Assembly: GCA_007120745.1 (NCBI GenBank)
Contig: SKNC01000091.1
Coordinates: 1 to 59,963, forward strand
Origin: Bacillota bacterium
GTDB lineage: Bacteria > Bacillota > Dethiobacteria > SKNC01
Reading direction: 5' to 3'
Length of the DNA stretch: 59,963 nucleotides
The notes under the pieces were generated by a model. The model was not told where the DNA came from. It made no database searches and worked only from the letters and a program-made list of their open reading frames with translations. The translations under genes were made by a program, and so were the position numbers. Each line of letters opens with the position of its first letter. Within the stretch, counting starts at the first letter, position 1. Positions 15,859-28,190 of the stretch are shown here, one piece after another.

Positions 15859-18800
15859 ATGTTCAGCACTTTGAAAATGGGGGAAAGGGAAAGAAGAGAT
15901 TTTGCCCAGATTGACGAAGTATTAGACCTGCCGGACCTGGTGGAAGTTCAAAAAAGCTCTTATCAGTGGTTTCTTAACCAGGGTTTGCAGGAAATGTTTG
16001 ATGACATCTCTCCAATTAAAGACTTCACAGGAAACTTAATTTTAGAATTCATTGGCTACTCTCTGGGAGTACCCAAGTATTCCGTAGAGGAATGTAAAGA
16101 AAGAGACGTAACGTACGCAGTTCCCCTGCGGGTAAAAGTTCGGCTAATTAATAAAGAAACTGGAGAGGTAAAAGAGCAGGAAGTATTTATGGGGGATTTT
16201 CCCCTGATGACTGAAAACGGCACATTTATTATTAACGGTGCCGAAAGAGTCATCGTCAGTCAGCTGGTACGTTCTCCCGGTGTTTATTATAACTCCTCCT
16301 GGGATATGAGCGGAAAGCTTTTATTTACCGGAACCATTATTCCAAACCGTGGAGCCTGGCTGGAGTTTGAAACCGATTCCAACGATGTGATATTTGTCAG
16401 GGTGGACAGGACCCGTAAGGTCCCTGTAACCGTGCTGCTGAGAGCCATTGGATCCGAAACAGATCAAGACTTAAAAAAACTTTTTGATAACGACCCCAGG
16501 ATAGACAGTACATTAGAAAAAGACCACACTGATTCCAGTGAATCCGGTCTTTTGGAAATCTATAAAAGGCTCAGGCCGGGAGAACCGTTGAATGTGGAAA
16601 ATGCCCGGTCTCTTTTCGAATCCCTCTTTTTTGACCCCAGGCGGTATGATTTTGCCCATGTGGGGCGTTACAAGGTAAATAAAAAACTTTCGCTGACCAA
16701 TCGAATTATTGGAAGGCTTTTGGCAGAAGATGTAATGGACCCGGAAAATAAAGCGGTCCTGGTTGAGGCCAATCAGAGGGTTACGGAGAAGGTTTGCGAC
16801 CTTTTAAAGGAAAAGAAAATAGAAAAAGTAAAAGTGTACGGAGAAGATAATAAAGTTTGCACCGTGTTTACCAACGGTGATGTAGATTTAAAAGTTAAAA
16901 ATTTAACCCGGGAGGATATACTGGCCTCCGTGGGCTACCTGCTGAACTTGATGGACGGCCTGGGTACCACGGATGACATAGACCACCTGGGGAACCGGCG
17001 CCTGCGCAGCGTTGGAGAACTGCTGCAAAACCAGTTTCGAATTGGCCTGTCCCGGATGGAAAGAGTGGTTCGGGAAAGAATGACCATTCAGGATGTAGAT
17101 GCCATTACTCCCCAGGCGCTTATCAATATTCGTCCGGTTATTGCTTCCATTAAAGAGTTTTTCGGTTCAAGCCAGCTATCTCAATTTATGGACCAGACAA
17201 ATCCCCTGGCGGAATTGACTCACAAAAGGAGACTCAGCGCACTGGGTCCCGGGGGATTAAGCCGGGAGAGGGCAGGCTTTGAAGTAAGGGACGTTCACCA
17301 CTCTCACTATGGAAGGATGTGCCCTATTGAAACTCCTGAAGGGCCCAACATTGGACTGATTGGTTCCTTAAGTACGTACGCCAGAATTAATAAGTATGGT
17401 TTTATTGAGACCCCTTATCGAAAGGTGGACAAAGAAAGAGGAATTGCTACGGAGGAGATTGTCTATTTGACCGCAGATGACGAAGACAATTTTGTCATTG
17501 CCCAGGCCAATGCCCGCCTGGACGAAAAAGGACATTTTCTCAGCAATTTAATCAGCTGCCGTTTCAAACACGAAGTATTGACCAGGCCTCCCCAGGAGAT
17601 CGACTACATGGATGTATCTCCGAAACAGCTGGTCAGTGTAGCGACCGCGTTGATTCCTTTCCTGGAAAATGATGATGCCAACCGGGCCTTGATGGGCTCC
17701 AATATGCAGCGCCAGGCAGTTCCTCTTATGCAGACAGAGGCTCCTATGGTGGGAACAGGTATGGAGTATAAGGCTTCCAAAGATTCAGGAGTAGTGGTAA
17801 TCTGCCGGTCCGGTGGCGAAATAGTCAAAGTGACGGCAGAAGAGATTATCATAAAGAGGGATGATGAACTGGACTCCCGAATTATTAACGGAAGAACCGG
17901 AGAAATATTTGATAGTCCGGAACTTACTGCCCGTTTTGGGAAAGGGCTGGACACCTATAAACTGCAAAAATTTAAACGATCAAACCAGGGCACCTGCATG
18001 AACCAGAAACCTTTTGTTCGGAAAGGACAGCGGGTGGAAGAAGGCGATATCATTGCAGATGGCCCCTGCACCGATTTGGGTGAACTGGCCCTGGGTCGAA
18101 ACATACTGGTAGCTTTTATGCCCTGGGAAGGATATAACTACGAGGATGCCATTCTTCTCAGTGAAAAAGCGGTGAAAGAGGATGTATTTACCTCCATTCA
18201 TATAGAAGAATATGAAGCGGAAGCCCGGGACACCAAGCTGGGCCCGGAAGAAATCACCCGGGATATCCCCAATGTGGGGGAGGAAGCCCTGAAAGACCTG
18301 GATGAAAGGGGTATTATCCGATCCGGAGCGGAAGTTAGAGCCGGTGATATCCTGGTGGGGAAAGTGACTCCCAAGGGGGAAACGGAACTTACTGCGGAAG
18401 AAAGACTCCTGCGAGCCATCTTCGGTGAAAAAGCCCGGGAAGTCAGGGACACCTCTTTGAGGGTTCCTCATGGTGAGTCCGGCATGGTGGTGGACGTAAA
18501 GGTGTTTTCCCGGGAAGCGGGAGATGAACTTCCCCCTGGAGTGAACGAGCTGGTAAGGGTCTACGTAGCCCAGAAAAGAAAGATTTCCGAGGGCGACAAA
18601 ATGGCCGGCCGTCACGGCAATAAAGGGGTTATCGCCAGGATTCTGCCGGAGGAGGATATGCCTTTCCTTCCGGACGGTACTCCTGTAGAAATTGTCCTGA
18701 ATCCCCTGGGGGTTCCCTCAAGGATGAATATCGGACAGGTACTGGAAGCACACCTGGGTTGGGCCGCAAAAACCCTGGGGCTTCATATGGCCTCCCCGGT

Positions 18801-19686
18801 TTTTGACGGGGCCAACGAAGAAGACGTGTTTGACTGCTTAAGGGAAGCCGGCATACCTGAAAATGGAAAGACCGTCCTTTTTGACGGAAGGACAGGAGAA
18901 CCTTTTGATAATGAAGTTGCCGTGGGCTATGTGTATATGCTGAAACTGGCCCACCTGGTAGATGACAAAATACACGCCCGTTCCACCGGACCTTATTCCC
19001 TGGTTACCCAGCAGCCCCTGGGCGGTAAAGCACAGTTTGGGGGACAGAGATTTGGGGAAATGGAGGTCTGGGCCCTGGAAGCCTATGGCTCTGCCTATAC
19101 TTTACAGGAAATATTAACGGTAAAATCAGATGACGTGGTAGGCCGGGTAAAAACGTATGAGGCCATTGTCAAGGGAGAGAACATTCCGGAACCTGGAGTG
19201 CCGGAGTCCTTTAAGGTGCTGGTCAAAGAACTCCAGAGCCTGGGGATGGATGTTAAAGTCTTCAGTGAAGAAACTGGGGAGATCGCCATTCAGGAGGATG
19301 AAGAAGAGATAACCGACTTAAAGGAAGAACTGGAAATTGATATAGAGGGGAAAGAGTCTGGGGACGAAGTAGAGGACTCTGATGAACTGGAGGATCATCT
19401 AGAGGAGGATGAAAATTTAGAGGAAGATGCTGAAGATGTTGAAAACGCTGAAGACGCTCTTATCAAAGTATCCTTTTTAGATGACGAGCCGGAAATTGCA
19501 GAGGAACTGGATGATGTGGACTTCGACCTGGAGGAAGAAGATGATGTATTTGAAATTACCGGTGATAAGGAGGAAGATGAGGAGGATTTCCTGCTGGAAC
19601 CCCAGAGAAAAAAGAAAAACAGGTTTAAAGATATGTATATAGAGGACGACGAAGATGAAGATATAGACCTGGATGATTTAGAGTAA
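15859..19686 (+). CDS. rpoB: DNA-directed RNA polymerase subunit beta
   Basis: RpoB forms half of the RNA polymerase active cleft. The protein is about 1275 residues from ATG 15859 (8 bases after AGGGGTGA); GTG 15847 is the track's alternative but lies inside the ribosome binding site. All signature blocks are present, including the rifampicin region ([21 protein letters not shown], then SALGPGGL with the drug-sensitive Asp, His and Ser), GRHGNKG and the C-terminal [18 protein letters not shown]. After the conserved end (about residue 1142) comes an acidic tail of about 130 residues, roughly half Asp/Glu, closing with a short KKKNR cluster and another acidic run. Such a long acidic tail is unusual. 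The usual rplKAJL genes are absent upstream. Confidence 0.98.
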   Translation: MFSTLKMGERERRDFAQIDEVLDLPDLVEVQKSSYQWFLNQGLQEMFDDISPIKDFTGNLILEFIGYSLGVPKYSVEECKERDVTYAVPLRVKVRLINKETGEVKEQEVFMGDFPLMTENGTFIINGAERVIVSQLVRSPGVYYNSSWDMSGKLLFTGTIIPNRGAWLEFETDSNDVIFVRVDRTRKVPVTVLLRAIGSETDQDLKKLFDNDPRIDSTLEKDHTDSSESGLLEIYKRLRPGEPLNVENARSLFESLFFDPRRYDFAHVGRYKVNKKLSLTNRIIGRLLAEDVMDPENKAVLVEANQRVTEKVCDLLKEKKIEKVKVYGEDNKVCTVFTNGDVDLKVKNLTREDILASVGYLLNLMDGLGTTDDIDHLGNRRLRSVGELLQNQFRIGLSRMERVVRERMTIQDVDAITPQALINIRPVIASIKEFFGSSQLSQFMDQTNPLAELTHKRRLSALGPGGLSRERAGFEVRDVHHSHYGRMCPIETPEGPNIGLIGSLSTYARINKYGFIETPYRKVDKERGIATEEIVYLTADDEDNFVIAQANARLDEKGHFLSNLISCRFKHEVLTRPPQEIDYMDVSPKQLVSVATALIPFLENDDANRALMGSNMQRQAVPLMQTEAPMVGTGMEYKASKDSGVVVICRSGGEIVKVTAEEIIIKRDDELDSRIINGRTGEIFDSPELTARFGKGLDTYKLQKFKRSNQGTCMNQKPFVRKGQRVEEGDIIADGPCTDLGELALGRNILVAFMPWEGYNYEDAILLSEKAVKEDVFTSIHIEEYEAEARDTKLGPEEITRDIPNVGEEALKDLDERGIIRSGAEVRAGDILVGKVTPKGETELTAEERLLRAIFGEKAREVRDTSLRVPHGESGMVVDVKVFSREAGDELPPGVNELVRVYVAQKRKISEGDKMAGRHGNKGVIARILPEEDMPFLPDGTPVEIVLNPLGVPSRMNIGQVLEAHLGWAAKTLGLHMASPVFDGANEEDVFDCLREAGIPENGKTVLFDGRTGEPFDNEVAVGYVYMLKLAHLVDDKIHARSTGPYSLVTQQPLGGKAQFGGQRFGEMEVWALEAYGSAYTLQEILTVKSDDVVGRVKTYEAIVKGENIPEPGVPESFKVLVKELQSLGMDVKVFSEETGEIAIQEDEEEITDLKEELEIDIEGKESGDEVEDSDELEDHLEEDENLEEDAEDVENAEDALIKVSFLDDEPEIAEELDDVDFDLEEEDDVFEITGDKEEDEEDFLLEPQRKKKNRFKDMYIEDDEDEDIDLDDLE

Positions 19687-19741
19687 TGTGGTTACGGAGT
19701 GCGAAGAATAATTAATTCATTTGAAGGGAGAGTAATAGCCC

Positions 19742-22700
19742 TTGTTCGATGCAAATAATTTTGATGCGTTAAAGATTGGATTGGCTTCCCCTGAGCAGAT
19801 CAGGGAATGGTCCCGGGGAGAAGTGAAAAAACCGGAAACCATAAACTACAGGACTTTAAAGCCGGAGCGGGAAGGCCTTTTCTGTGAAAAAATATTTGGT
19901 CCGCAGCGGGACTGGGAATGTCATTGCGGAAAATACAAAAGGGTCCGCTATAAGGGCATTGTATGCGATCGCTGTGGGGTAGAGGTTACCCGATCAAAAG
20001 TGCGGCGGGAGAGAATGGGACACATTGAACTGGCAGCGCCTGTTTCCCATATCTGGTATTTTAAAGGGATCCCCAGCCGCCTGGGACTTCTGCTGGATAT
20101 GTCTCCCCGGGCCCTGGAAAAAATCCTTTATTTTGCCGCGTACGTGGTGATTGACCCCGGTGAAACCGGTCTGACTAAAAAGCAGCTGCTGACGGAAACG
20201 GAGTACCGGGAACTGCTGGAACAGCACAGCCAGGAGTTTAAGGCCGGAAAAGGATTCAAAGCGGAGATGGGAGCAGAGGCTGTAAAGAAGCTTCTAGGTG
20301 AGATTGATTTAGAACAGCTTTCCAGGGAGCTTCGTTCAGAATTAAAGTCCACTACCGGCCAGAAAAGAATCAGGGCGGTTCGCCGCCTGGAGGTGGCGGA
20401 GGCCTTTCGCAAATCCAAGAATTTTCCTTCCTGGATGGTTTTAGATGTCATTCCGGTGATTCCTCCGGACCTTCGCCCCATGGTACAGCTTGACGGCGGC
20501 AGGTTTGCCACCTCTGATTTAAATGACCTTTATCGAAGAGTCATTAACCGAAACAACCGGTTAAAAAGACTGCTGGACCTGGGAGCTCCCGATATTATCG
20601 TGCGCAACGAAAAGAGAATGCTGCAGGAAGCGGTTGACGCTTTAATCGACAATGGCCGGCGGGGAAGGCCCGTAACGGGCCCAGGAAATCGTCCTCTGAA
20701 ATCCCTGAGTGATATGCTCAAAGGGAAGCAGGGACGTTTCCGTCAAAACCTGCTGGGCAAAAGGGTAGACTATTCCGGCCGTTCGGTAATCGTGGTAGGT
20801 CCCGAACTAAAAATCTATCAATGCGGGCTGCCTAAAGAAATGGCCTTAGAGCTTTTCAAACCTTTTGTCATGAAAAAACTGGTGAATGATGGCTTAGCCC
20901 ACAACATCAAGAGTGCCAAGCGCATGGTGGAAAAGGTAAGGCCGGAGGTTTGGGATGTTCTGGAGGAGGTCATTAAGGACCACCCGGTACTTTTGAACCG
21001 GGCACCCACACTGCACCGCCTGGGAATTCAGGCTTTTGAGCCGGTTTTGGTAGAGGGAAGGGCCATTCAAATCCATCCCCTGGTATGTACCGCTTATAAC
21101 GCCGACTTTGACGGTGACCAGATGGCGGTTCACGTGCCCCTGTCCGCCGAAGCCCAGGCGGAAGCACGCCTGCTCATGCTCTCGGCCCATAATATTTTGA
21201 ACCCTAAAGATGGAGCACCGGTTACCACTCCCACTCAGGACATGGTGCTGGGATGTTATTATCTGACCATAGAAAAAGAAGGCGCCCGGGGTGAGGGCAA
21301 GTGTTTTTCCCACCCCATGGAGGCTATTATGGCGTACCATACCGGGGTAATTGATCTGCAGGCGAAGATCTGTGTAAGTATCAAGGATTATAAAAAAAGC
21401 TTTTCTCTTACCGGGAGTATAAATGAACTGCCGAATAAAGAAAATATGCCGAAGTATCTGATTACAACGGCAGGCAAGCTCATATTTAACGAGATATTCC
21501 CGGAGGATTTTCCCTTCATTAATTCTCATAAACTGGCTCAAAGTGTATCTGAAGATGATTTTATCTATAACAGTGGAACGGACCTCCTGGAAAAGGTGCG
21601 GCAGAGAGAAACCAGGGATACCATTAAAAAAGAGCTGCTGGGTAAGCTCATAGCCCTTTGCTTTCGAAAGTACGGAAGTACCCGGACAGCAGAAATTTTA
21701 GACCAGATGAAAAAACTGGGCTTTGCATATGCCACCAAAGCTGGGATTACCGTAGCTATTGCGGACATTATTATACCGGAGAAGAAACCTGAACTCATAT
21801 CTTCTTCTGAACAGGAAGTAGAAAAAATTGAGAAACAGTTTCGCCGGGGATTGATTACAGACGATGAGAGATATGACCGGGTAATTTCTGTCTGGACCAG
21901 GGCCCGGGAAGATGTTACGGAAGCCCTGATGAACAACCTGGACCGGTTTAACCCCATATACATGATGGCCCATTCAGGAGCCCGGGGTAACGTGGGACAG
22001 ATTTCTCAGCTGGCGGGGATGCGGGGACTGATGGCAGACCCCACCGGCCGTATTATCGACCTGCCTATTAAAGCCAACTTCAGAGAAGGTCTCACCGTGC
22101 TGGAATACTTTATTTCAACCCATGGAGCCAGGAAAGGACTGGCGGACACAGCCCTGAAAACGGCTGACTCCGGTTACCTGACCCGAAGGCTGGTGGATGT
22201 CTCCCAGGATGTCATCGTCCGGGAGGAGGACTGCGGAACGGAGAACGGTATTATAGTTACAGAAATTAAAGATGGTGGAGAGATTATCGAAGAGCTGTCC
22301 GACCGATTAATTGGCCGTTATGCCATGGAGGATACGTTACATCCCCAGACCGGTGAAGTAATTGTAGAAAAAAACCAGCTGATTGACGAAGAAAAAGGTC
22401 AGGAAATGTTGGATTCCGGCCTGGATGAAGCTCATATTCGATCTGTTCTGACCTGTCGTTCCCGCTACGGGGTGTGTGTTAAGTGTTACGGGCGAAACCT
22501 GGCAACCGGAAGAATCGTAGAAATTGGAGAATCCGTGGGAATCATTGCGGCTCAGTCTATTGGTGAGCCGGGTACCCAGCTGACCATGAGGACATTTCAT
22601 ACCGGGGGTGTGGCCGGTGATGACATTACCCAGGGTCTTCCCAGAATCGAAGAACTTTTTGAAGCCAGAAAGCCCAAGGGCTTGGCCATCATCAGTGAAA

Positions 22701-23461
22701 TTGAAGGAACTATTGAAATTCGAGAGACCCGAAACAAGAGAGAGGTCAGGGTCGTGCCTCAGTATGGTGAGGCGAAACTTTACAGTGTCCCCTATGGGGC
22801 CAGGTTAAAAGCTGCCAGTGGTGATGAAATTTCCGCGGGAACAGAATTAACCGAGGGCTCCATTAATCCCCACGACCTGCTGAAAGTAAAAGGGGCCAGG
22901 GGAGTACAGCTTTATCTTCTTCAGGAGGTGCAGCGGGTTTACAAGTTCCAGGGCGTGGACATTAATGATAAACACGTAGAAGTAATTATTCGCCAGATGC
23001 TGAAGAAAGTAAAGGTGGAAGACGCCGGGGATACGGACCTGCTTCCGGGAGGCCTGGTGGATGTCTTTGAATTTGAAGATGTTAACCGGGCCGTGGAAGA
23101 AGAAGGCGGTCAGCCGGCTTCAGCCCGTCCGGTACTGCTAGGGATCACCAAAGCCTCCCTGGCAACGGACTCTTTCCTGTCCGCTGCTTCTTTCCAGGAA
23201 ACTACCCGGGTGCTTACCGAGGCGGCCATCAAGGGCCGGATCGATCCTCTCCTGGGATTGAAAGAGAATGTGATTATTGGAAAGCTGATTCCTGCGGGGA
23301 CCGGGATGTCCCGCTATCGTAATATTCGCATTATGATGCCTGCACAGGAACAGGAGCAGGAATTGATACAGGAGTATGAGCAGCAGTCAGATGAAATATT
23401 GGGTGAAGAAACTCTGGAAAGCCCGGCAGAAGCTGTTGACAACCCGAATTTGAAGTGGTAA
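19742..23461 (+). CDS. rpoC: DNA-directed RNA polymerase subunit beta prime
   Basis: RpoC carries the catalytic Mg2+ site. The 1239-residue protein shows the N-terminal zinc finger [19 protein letters not shown], the absolutely conserved [12 protein letters not shown] catalytic loop, the bridge helix and trigger loop region (RNVGQ-like block, [13 protein letters not shown]) and the second zinc site ([13 protein letters not shown]). Length is normal for Firmicutes without lineage-specific insertions. It starts at TTG 19742, 11 bases downstream of AAGGGAGAG and 55 bases after rpoB. The C-terminus is Gln/Glu-rich. It is co-transcribed with rpoB. Confidence 0.98.
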   Translation: MFDANNFDALKIGLASPEQIREWSRGEVKKPETINYRTLKPEREGLFCEKIFGPQRDWECHCGKYKRVRYKGIVCDRCGVEVTRSKVRRERMGHIELAAPVSHIWYFKGIPSRLGLLLDMSPRALEKILYFAAYVVIDPGETGLTKKQLLTETEYRELLEQHSQEFKAGKGFKAEMGAEAVKKLLGEIDLEQLSRELRSELKSTTGQKRIRAVRRLEVAEAFRKSKNFPSWMVLDVIPVIPPDLRPMVQLDGGRFATSDLNDLYRRVINRNNRLKRLLDLGAPDIIVRNEKRMLQEAVDALIDNGRRGRPVTGPGNRPLKSLSDMLKGKQGRFRQNLLGKRVDYSGRSVIVVGPELKIYQCGLPKEMALELFKPFVMKKLVNDGLAHNIKSAKRMVEKVRPEVWDVLEEVIKDHPVLLNRAPTLHRLGIQAFEPVLVEGRAIQIHPLVCTAYNADFDGDQMAVHVPLSAEAQAEARLLMLSAHNILNPKDGAPVTTPTQDMVLGCYYLTIEKEGARGEGKCFSHPMEAIMAYHTGVIDLQAKICVSIKDYKKSFSLTGSINELPNKENMPKYLITTAGKLIFNEIFPEDFPFINSHKLAQSVSEDDFIYNSGTDLLEKVRQRETRDTIKKELLGKLIALCFRKYGSTRTAEILDQMKKLGFAYATKAGITVAIADIIIPEKKPELISSSEQEVEKIEKQFRRGLITDDERYDRVISVWTRAREDVTEALMNNLDRFNPIYMMAHSGARGNVGQISQLAGMRGLMADPTGRIIDLPIKANFREGLTVLEYFISTHGARKGLADTALKTADSGYLTRRLVDVSQDVIVREEDCGTENGIIVTEIKDGGEIIEELSDRLIGRYAMEDTLHPQTGEVIVEKNQLIDEEKGQEMLDSGLDEAHIRSVLTCRSRYGVCVKCYGRNLATGRIVEIGESVGIIAAQSIGEPGTQLTMRTFHTGGVAGDDITQGLPRIEELFEARKPKGLAIISEIEGTIEIRETRNKREVRVVPQYGEAKLYSVPYGARLKAASGDEISAGTELTEGSINPHDLLKVKGARGVQLYLLQEVQRVYKFQGVDINDKHVEVIIRQMLKKVKVEDAGDTDLLPGGLVDVFEFEDVNRAVEEEGGQPASARPVLLGITKASLATDSFLSAASFQETTRVLTEAAIKGRIDPLLGLKENVIIGKLIPAGTGMSRYRNIRIMMPAQEQEQELIQEYEQQSDEILGEETLESPAEAVDNPNLKW

Positions 23462-23520
23462 ACTTATTGAGTGTGCCTTTTAACTTTCTGTTACTTCCTT
23501 ACGGTTAAGGAGGGAAAGAA

Positions 23521-23772
23521 ATGACATTGGAACGATTGCAGGGCGCCGGTAAGACAGTAATTGGTACCAAGCAGACAGTCAAAGCGGTCAAAAACCATGA
23601 GGCAAAACTGGTTTTTGTAGCCCAAGATGCAGAAAGCAGAATTATCAGGCCGGTACAGGACCTGTGTATAGAAAAAAATATTGAAATCATAGAAATTCCC
23701 CAGATGGATGAATTGGGAAAAGCCTGCGGTATTAAGGTAGGCGCAGCTATGGCTGCCATTTTAGAAGACTAG
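23521..23772 (+). CDS. ribosomal L7Ae/L30e-family RNA-binding protein (YbxF-like)
   Basis: This 83-residue protein belongs to the L7Ae/L30e/S12e/Gadd45 family, in which Bacillus YbxF binds kink-turn RNA. The features are GAGKTVIGTKQTVKAVKN near the N-terminus, the central LVFVAQDAE strand, and GKACGIKVGAAMAAIL at the C-terminus. Location between rpoC and rpsL is the normal Firmicutes position. AAGGAGGG precedes the ATG. The protein may bind rRNA, but its cellular role is not certain. A hairpin with a T-run follows the stop codon. Confidence 0.9.
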   Translation: MTLERLQGAGKTVIGTKQTVKAVKNHEAKLVFVAQDAESRIIRPVQDLCIEKNIEIIEIPQMDELGKACGIKVGAAMAAILED

Positions 23773-23778
23773 AATCCA

Positions 23779-23804
23779 GGGGCCGGAATTTCTGGCCCCT
23801 TTTT
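23779..23804 (+). terminator. Rho-independent terminator or attenuator between the L7Ae-like gene and rpsL
   Basis: GGGGCC (23779-23784) pairs with GGCCCC (23794-23799) around a 9-base loop, followed by TTTTTATTTTT. The structure sits just after the L7Ae-like stop and 46 bases before rpsL. It is probably a partial terminator that sets the level of transcription into the str genes from rpoBC. Confidence 0.7.
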
Positions 23805-23850
23805 ATTTTTAGGCATTTAGCATTTAAGTTTTACTGGAAGGAGGTGCAGC

Positions 23851-24222
23851 ATGCCTACCATAAGTCAACTGGTAAGAAAGGGACGGCGGGTGATTAAGAA
23901 AAAATCAACGTCTCCTGCCTTAGAAGAATCGCCCCAAAAGCGGGGTGTATGCACCAGGGTATCCACAACTACTCCCAAAAAACCCAACTCAGCCCTGAGA
24001 AAAATCGCCAGGGTCAGGCTCACCAATGGGATGGAAGTAACCGCTTATATTCCTGGTGTAGGCCATAACCTGCAGGAACACTCCGTTGTTCTGGTAAGGG
24101 GCGGTAGAGTAAAGGACCTGCCGGGAGTCAGATACCATTTGGTTAGAGGAGCCCTTGATTCCGCAGGAGTTGAAAACAGGGCACAAGCCCGAAGTAAATA
24201 CGGTACAAAACTAAAGAAGTAG
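23851..24222 (+). CDS. rpsL: 30S ribosomal protein S12
   Basis: S12 lies at the decoding centre of the small subunit and affects translational accuracy. The 123-residue protein has the expected motifs [50 protein letters not shown] and a basic C-terminus. The residues around the classic streptomycin-resistance positions (PKKPN and GGRVKDLPG) are wild type. GGAGGTG precedes the ATG. It heads the str group rpsL-rpsG-fusA-tuf. Confidence 0.97.
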   Translation: MPTISQLVRKGRRVIKKKSTSPALEESPQKRGVCTRVSTTTPKKPNSALRKIARVRLTNGMEVTAYIPGVGHNLQEHSVVLVRGGRVKDLPGVRYHLVRGALDSAGVENRAQARSKYGTKLKK

Positions 24223-24244
24223 TCTGGAAAGGAGGGAATGCCCG

Positions 24245-24715
24245 GTGCCAAGAAAAGGACCCGTGCCAAAACGGGATGTGTTAGCTGACCCGATTTATAA
24301 CAGCAAACTGGTAACACGCTTTATCAATAAGCTAATGCTGGACGGAAAAAGAGGAAAAGCCCAGGAAATCTTTTATTCTGCCCTGGACATTATAAAGGAT
24401 AAAACCGGCAGGGACCCCATGGAGGTTTTTGAAGAAGCCATCAAAAACGTTTCTCCTGTTTTAGAAGTAAAGCCCAGGAGAGTGGGAGGGGCCACCTACC
24501 AGGTGCCTCTGGAAGTAAGTCCTGACAGAAAAATGATACTGGCCATTCGCTGGCTGGTAGGTTACTCTCGGGCCAGAGGAGAAAAAACCATGGCCCAAAG
24601 GCTGGCCGGAGAAATTATGGATGCCGCCAGTTCTACCGGATCGTCTTTCAAAAAGAAAGAAGATACTCACAAAATGGCCGAAGCTAACAAGGCGTTTGCC
24701 CATTATAGATGGTAG
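24245..24715 (+). CDS. rpsG: 30S ribosomal protein S7
   Basis: S7 nucleates folding of the 16S rRNA 3' domain and contacts the E-site tRNA. The 156-residue length is exactly typical. The protein begins [31 protein letters not shown] and ends [15 protein letters not shown], both standard. The start is GTG 24245, 7 bases after AAGGAGGG. It lies 22 bases after rpsL and 41 before fusA. Confidence 0.97.
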   Translation: MPRKGPVPKRDVLADPIYNSKLVTRFINKLMLDGKRGKAQEIFYSALDIIKDKTGRDPMEVFEEAIKNVSPVLEVKPRRVGGATYQVPLEVSPDRKMILAIRWLVGYSRARGEKTMAQRLAGEIMDAASSTGSSFKKKEDTHKMAEANKAFAHYRW

Positions 24716-24756
24716 ATGCAGCTTATCATACTTTTTAAAGAAAGGGGGGATACTAG

Positions 24757-26832
24757 ATGCCAAGGCTAATTGAACTAGAAAAAGTAAGAAACATAGGAAT
24801 TATGGCCCATATTGATGCCGGGAAGACCACCACCACAGAGCGAATCCTGTTTTATACAGGAAGAGTTCACCGCCTGGGAGAGGTTCATGACGGAGCAGCC
24901 ACCATGGATTGGATGGCCCAGGAGCAGGAAAGGGGTATTACTATCACTTCAGCTGCCACCACCTGTCTGTGGAAAGATTTCCAGATAAACATTATTGACA
25001 CACCAGGTCACGTGGACTTTACTGTGGAGGTGGAAAGGGCACTGCGGGTGTTGGACGGCGCCGTTGGAGTCTTTTGTGCTAAAGGTGGAGTGGAACCACA
25101 GTCGGAAACAGTTTGGCGTCAAGCAGATAAATATGGTGTTCCCCGTATTGCTTACATCAACAAGATGGACATTATGGGTGCGGATTATTATCATGTTCTG
25201 GAGGCCATGCGGGAAAAGCTGCAGGCTCAAGTACTTCCTTTACAACTGCCCATTGGAAGTGAAAGTTCCTTTAAAGGATTTGTGGACCTGATCCGCTCCA
25301 AAGCCATGGTTTATGTAGATGATTTAGGAACCAAGAGTGATGAGACGGAAATTCCCGATGACCTGAAAGAAAAAGCCGAGGAGTACCGGGAGAAAATACT
25401 GGAAACTCTGGCAGAAGTGGACGAAGACATCATGGAGAAGTACCTGGAGGGGGAAGAGATCTCCGTAGAAGAGATTAAAAAAGCAATTCGCAGGGCCACC
25501 TTAGGCACACAGCTGGTTCCGGTTTTTTGCGGCTCCTCTTATAAGAACAAGGGAGTACAGCCGCTGCTGGATGCGGTGGTAGATTACCTGCCCTCACCGG
25601 AGGACATTTTTGCCATTAAAGGGGTCACAGAAGACAACCAGGAGGAAACGCTGCGCAGATACTCCGACGATGAGCCCTTCTCTGCACTGAGCTTTAAAAT
25701 TATGACTGACCCCTACGTGGGAAAGCTTACGTTCATCCGAATTTATTCCGGTAAACTGGCCACAGGAACGGCCATATATAATTCCACCAGGGGCAAAAAA
25801 GAGAGAGTTGGCAGAATTTTAAGGATGCATGCAAACCACCGGGAGGAAGTGAAAGAAGCCTTTACCGGGGATATTGTGGCCCTGGTGGGAATGCGCTTTA
25901 CCTCTACGGGGGATACGCTGTGTGACGAAAGCGCCCCGGTATTGTTGGAAAACATCCAGTTTCCTGAGCCGGTTATTTCCGTAGCCATTGAACCTAAGAC
26001 CAAAGCGGACCAGGAGAAGATGTCCATTTCCCTGCAGAAGCTGTCGGAAGAGGACCCCACTTTTAGAACCTATACTGATGAGGAAACCGGACAGATCATT
26101 ATTTCCGGAATGGGGGAACTTCACCTGGAGATCATTATCGACCGCCTGCTTCGGGAATTTCATGTGGATGCCAATGTGGGTAAACCTCAGGTATCTTATA
26201 AGGAAACCATCCGTGAACCTGCCAGGATAGAAGGAAAGTTCGTCCGCCAGTCCGGCGGCCGCGGCCAGTACGGACATGTCTGGTTGGAACTGGAACCTTT
26301 GAAAACCGGTAAGGGGTACGAGTTTGAGGATAAGATCGTGGGGGGCAAAGTTCCCAGAGAATACATTCCTTCGGTGGATACTGGAGTCCAGGAAGCCATG
26401 ACCAATGGCGTTTTGGCAGGTTACCCCGTAGTGGATGTGAAGGTTTCCCTGGTAGACGGTTCCTACCACGATGTGGATTCCTCAGACATGGCCTTTAAAA
26501 TTGCTGCATCCATGGCCTTTAAACGAGGAGTATTAAAGGCAAAACCTGCGCTGCTGGAGCCCATGATGAAAGTTGAGGTAGTCATTCCTGAAGAATACAT
26601 GGGAGATATTATGGGTGACCTGAACTCCCGCAGGGGCAAAATCGAAGGGATGGAACCCCGGGCCGGGTCACAGGTGATTAGAGCCTATGTTCCCCTGTCG
26701 GAAATGTTTGGTTATGCCACAACTCTTCGCTCTAAAACCCAGGGAAGGGGAACCTATTCTATGGAATTTTCCTACTATGAAGAGGTGCCTGAATCTCTGG
26801 CCAAAGAGATTATCGAGCAGTACAGCGCGTAG
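24757..26832 (+). CDS. fusA: elongation factor G
   Basis: EF-G is the GTPase that drives translocation on the ribosome and, with RRF, subunit recycling. The 691-residue protein carries the GTP-binding motifs [15 protein letters not shown] (G1), [13 protein letters not shown] (G2), DTPGHVDF (G3) and NKMD (G4), followed by domain III ([15 protein letters not shown]) and domain IV ([18 protein letters not shown]). Length and motifs indicate the canonical translocase rather than the EF-G2 paralogue or a TetM-type protection protein. AAAGGGGGG precedes the ATG. Confidence 0.97.
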   Translation: MPRLIELEKVRNIGIMAHIDAGKTTTTERILFYTGRVHRLGEVHDGAATMDWMAQEQERGITITSAATTCLWKDFQINIIDTPGHVDFTVEVERALRVLDGAVGVFCAKGGVEPQSETVWRQADKYGVPRIAYINKMDIMGADYYHVLEAMREKLQAQVLPLQLPIGSESSFKGFVDLIRSKAMVYVDDLGTKSDETEIPDDLKEKAEEYREKILETLAEVDEDIMEKYLEGEEISVEEIKKAIRRATLGTQLVPVFCGSSYKNKGVQPLLDAVVDYLPSPEDIFAIKGVTEDNQEETLRRYSDDEPFSALSFKIMTDPYVGKLTFIRIYSGKLATGTAIYNSTRGKKERVGRILRMHANHREEVKEAFTGDIVALVGMRFTSTGDTLCDESAPVLLENIQFPEPVISVAIEPKTKADQEKMSISLQKLSEEDPTFRTYTDEETGQIIISGMGELHLEIIIDRLLREFHVDANVGKPQVSYKETIREPARIEGKFVRQSGGRGQYGHVWLELEPLKTGKGYEFEDKIVGGKVPREYIPSVDTGVQEAMTNGVLAGYPVVDVKVSLVDGSYHDVDSSDMAFKIAASMAFKRGVLKAKPALLEPMMKVEVVIPEEYMGDIMGDLNSRRGKIEGMEPRAGSQVIRAYVPLSEMFGYATTLRSKTQGRGTYSMEFSYYEEVPESLAKEIIEQYSA

Positions 26833-26848
26833 TATCTAACACCAAATC

Positions 26849-26898
26849 AGGGAAGGAATTCCCTATAAAAACTAAATAAAAAACTAATAAAAAACTAA
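26849..26898 (+). repeat. hairpin and AAAAACTAA tandem repeats between fusA and tuf
   Basis: The gap has a 6-bp inverted repeat, AGGGAA-ggaa-TTCCCT (26849-26864), followed directly by three copies of AAAAACTAA at 26867, 26879 and 26890. There is no U-run, so this is not an ordinary terminator. Single AAAAACTAA copies also occur near 11014, 11235 and 28143. Confidence 0.5.
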
Positions 26899-26923
26899 AA
26901 AAAACATTTGGGAGGTATTTAAA

Positions 26924-28126
26924 ATGGCAAAACAAAAATATGAGAGGACAAAACCCCACGTAAACGTAGGAACTATCGGTCACGTTGACCACGGGAAAAC
27001 CACTCTTACCGCAGCAATCACTTTTTGTCTTTCTAACCAGGGATATGCTGAAAAAATCACTTTTGACGAAATTGACAAAGCTCCGGAAGAGAGGGAGCGG
27101 GGCATAACCATCGCTACCGCCCACGTGGAGTATGAGTCCGACACCCGTCACTATGCTCACGTTGACTGTCCGGGACACGCTGACTACATTAAAAACATGA
27201 TTACCGGTGCTGCCCAGATGGACGGCGCTATCCTGGTAGTATCCGCAGCCGATGGCCCCATGCCCCAGACCCGGGAGCATATTCTACTGGCCCGTCAGGT
27301 AGGAGTTCCCTACATCATTGTATTCCTTAACAAAGTGGACATGGTGGATGACGAGGAACTGGTAGAGCTGGTGGAAATGGAAGTCAGGGATCTGCTCAGC
27401 GAATATGAGTTCCCCGGAGACGACACCCCCATCGTAAAAGGTTCCGCGCTGAAAGCCCTGGAACATGGTTGTGGGGAAAGAGATTGCCCTGACTGTAATG
27501 CAATCTGGGAACTGATGGATGCCATCGACAGTTACGTTCCCACCCCGGAAAGGGATGTAGAAAAGCCCTTCCTGATGCCCATCGAAGATGTTTTCACCAT
27601 CACCGGCCGCGGCACCGTTACCACCGGTAGAGTAGAACGGGGTGCTGTCAAGACCGGCGATGAAGTAGAAATTGTTGGTTTCGCAGACCGTTCCCGTAAA
27701 ACCGTAGTAACTGGCGTAGAAATGTTTAGGAAAATTATGGACTATGCGGAAGCCGGTGATAACATTGGAACCCTGCTTCGGGGAATTGACCGGGAAGAAG
27801 TAGAAAGAGGCCAGGTTCTGGCAAAGCCCGGTTCCATTAACCCTCATACCAAGTTTAAGGCGGAAGTTTATGTTCTGAAAAAAGAAGAAGGTGGAAGGCA
27901 CACCCCGTTCTTTAACGGATACCGTCCCCAGTTCTATTTCAGGACTACTGACGTAACCGGTGTTACCACCCTGCCCGAAGGCGTGGAAATGGTAATGCCC
28001 GGGGATAACGTAAACATGGATATTGAACTGATTACACCCATCGCCATCGAAGAAGGACTGCGCTTTGCCATTCGTGAAGGCGGCCGCACCGTGGGCGCTG
28101 GAGTAGTAACCGGGGTTATCGAGTAA
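26924..28126 (+). CDS. tuf: elongation factor Tu, with Cys-containing insertion
   Basis: EF-Tu delivers aminoacyl-tRNA to the ribosomal A site as a GTP complex. The 400-residue protein has [14 protein letters not shown] (G1), [12 protein letters not shown] (G3), NKVDM (G4) and SAL (G5), and the beta-barrel domains [13 protein letters not shown]-like and [11 protein letters not shown]. Between the G5 motif and domain II lies the segment [12 protein letters not shown] (C183, C188, C191), which is absent from Escherichia and Bacillus EF-Tu and could bind a metal. GGGAGGT precedes the ATG. The gene directly precedes the S10 operon leader. Confidence 0.97.
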   Translation: MAKQKYERTKPHVNVGTIGHVDHGKTTLTAAITFCLSNQGYAEKITFDEIDKAPEERERGITIATAHVEYESDTRHYAHVDCPGHADYIKNMITGAAQMDGAILVVSAADGPMPQTREHILLARQVGVPYIIVFLNKVDMVDDEELVELVEMEVRDLLSEYEFPGDDTPIVKGSALKALEHGCGERDCPDCNAIWELMDAIDSYVPTPERDVEKPFLMPIEDVFTITGRGTVTTGRVERGAVKTGDEVEIVGFADRSRKTVVTGVEMFRKIMDYAEAGDNIGTLLRGIDREEVERGQVLAKPGSINPHTKFKAEVYVLKKEEGGRHTPFFNGYRPQFYFRTTDVTGVTTLPEGVEMVMPGDNVNMDIELITPIAIEEGLRFAIREGGRTVGAGVVTGVIE

Positions 28127-28190
28127 TTACAAAACGGCAGACAAAAAACTAATAACAGCGGAAATACGTGATGAAGTAAAAGGTTGCCGT

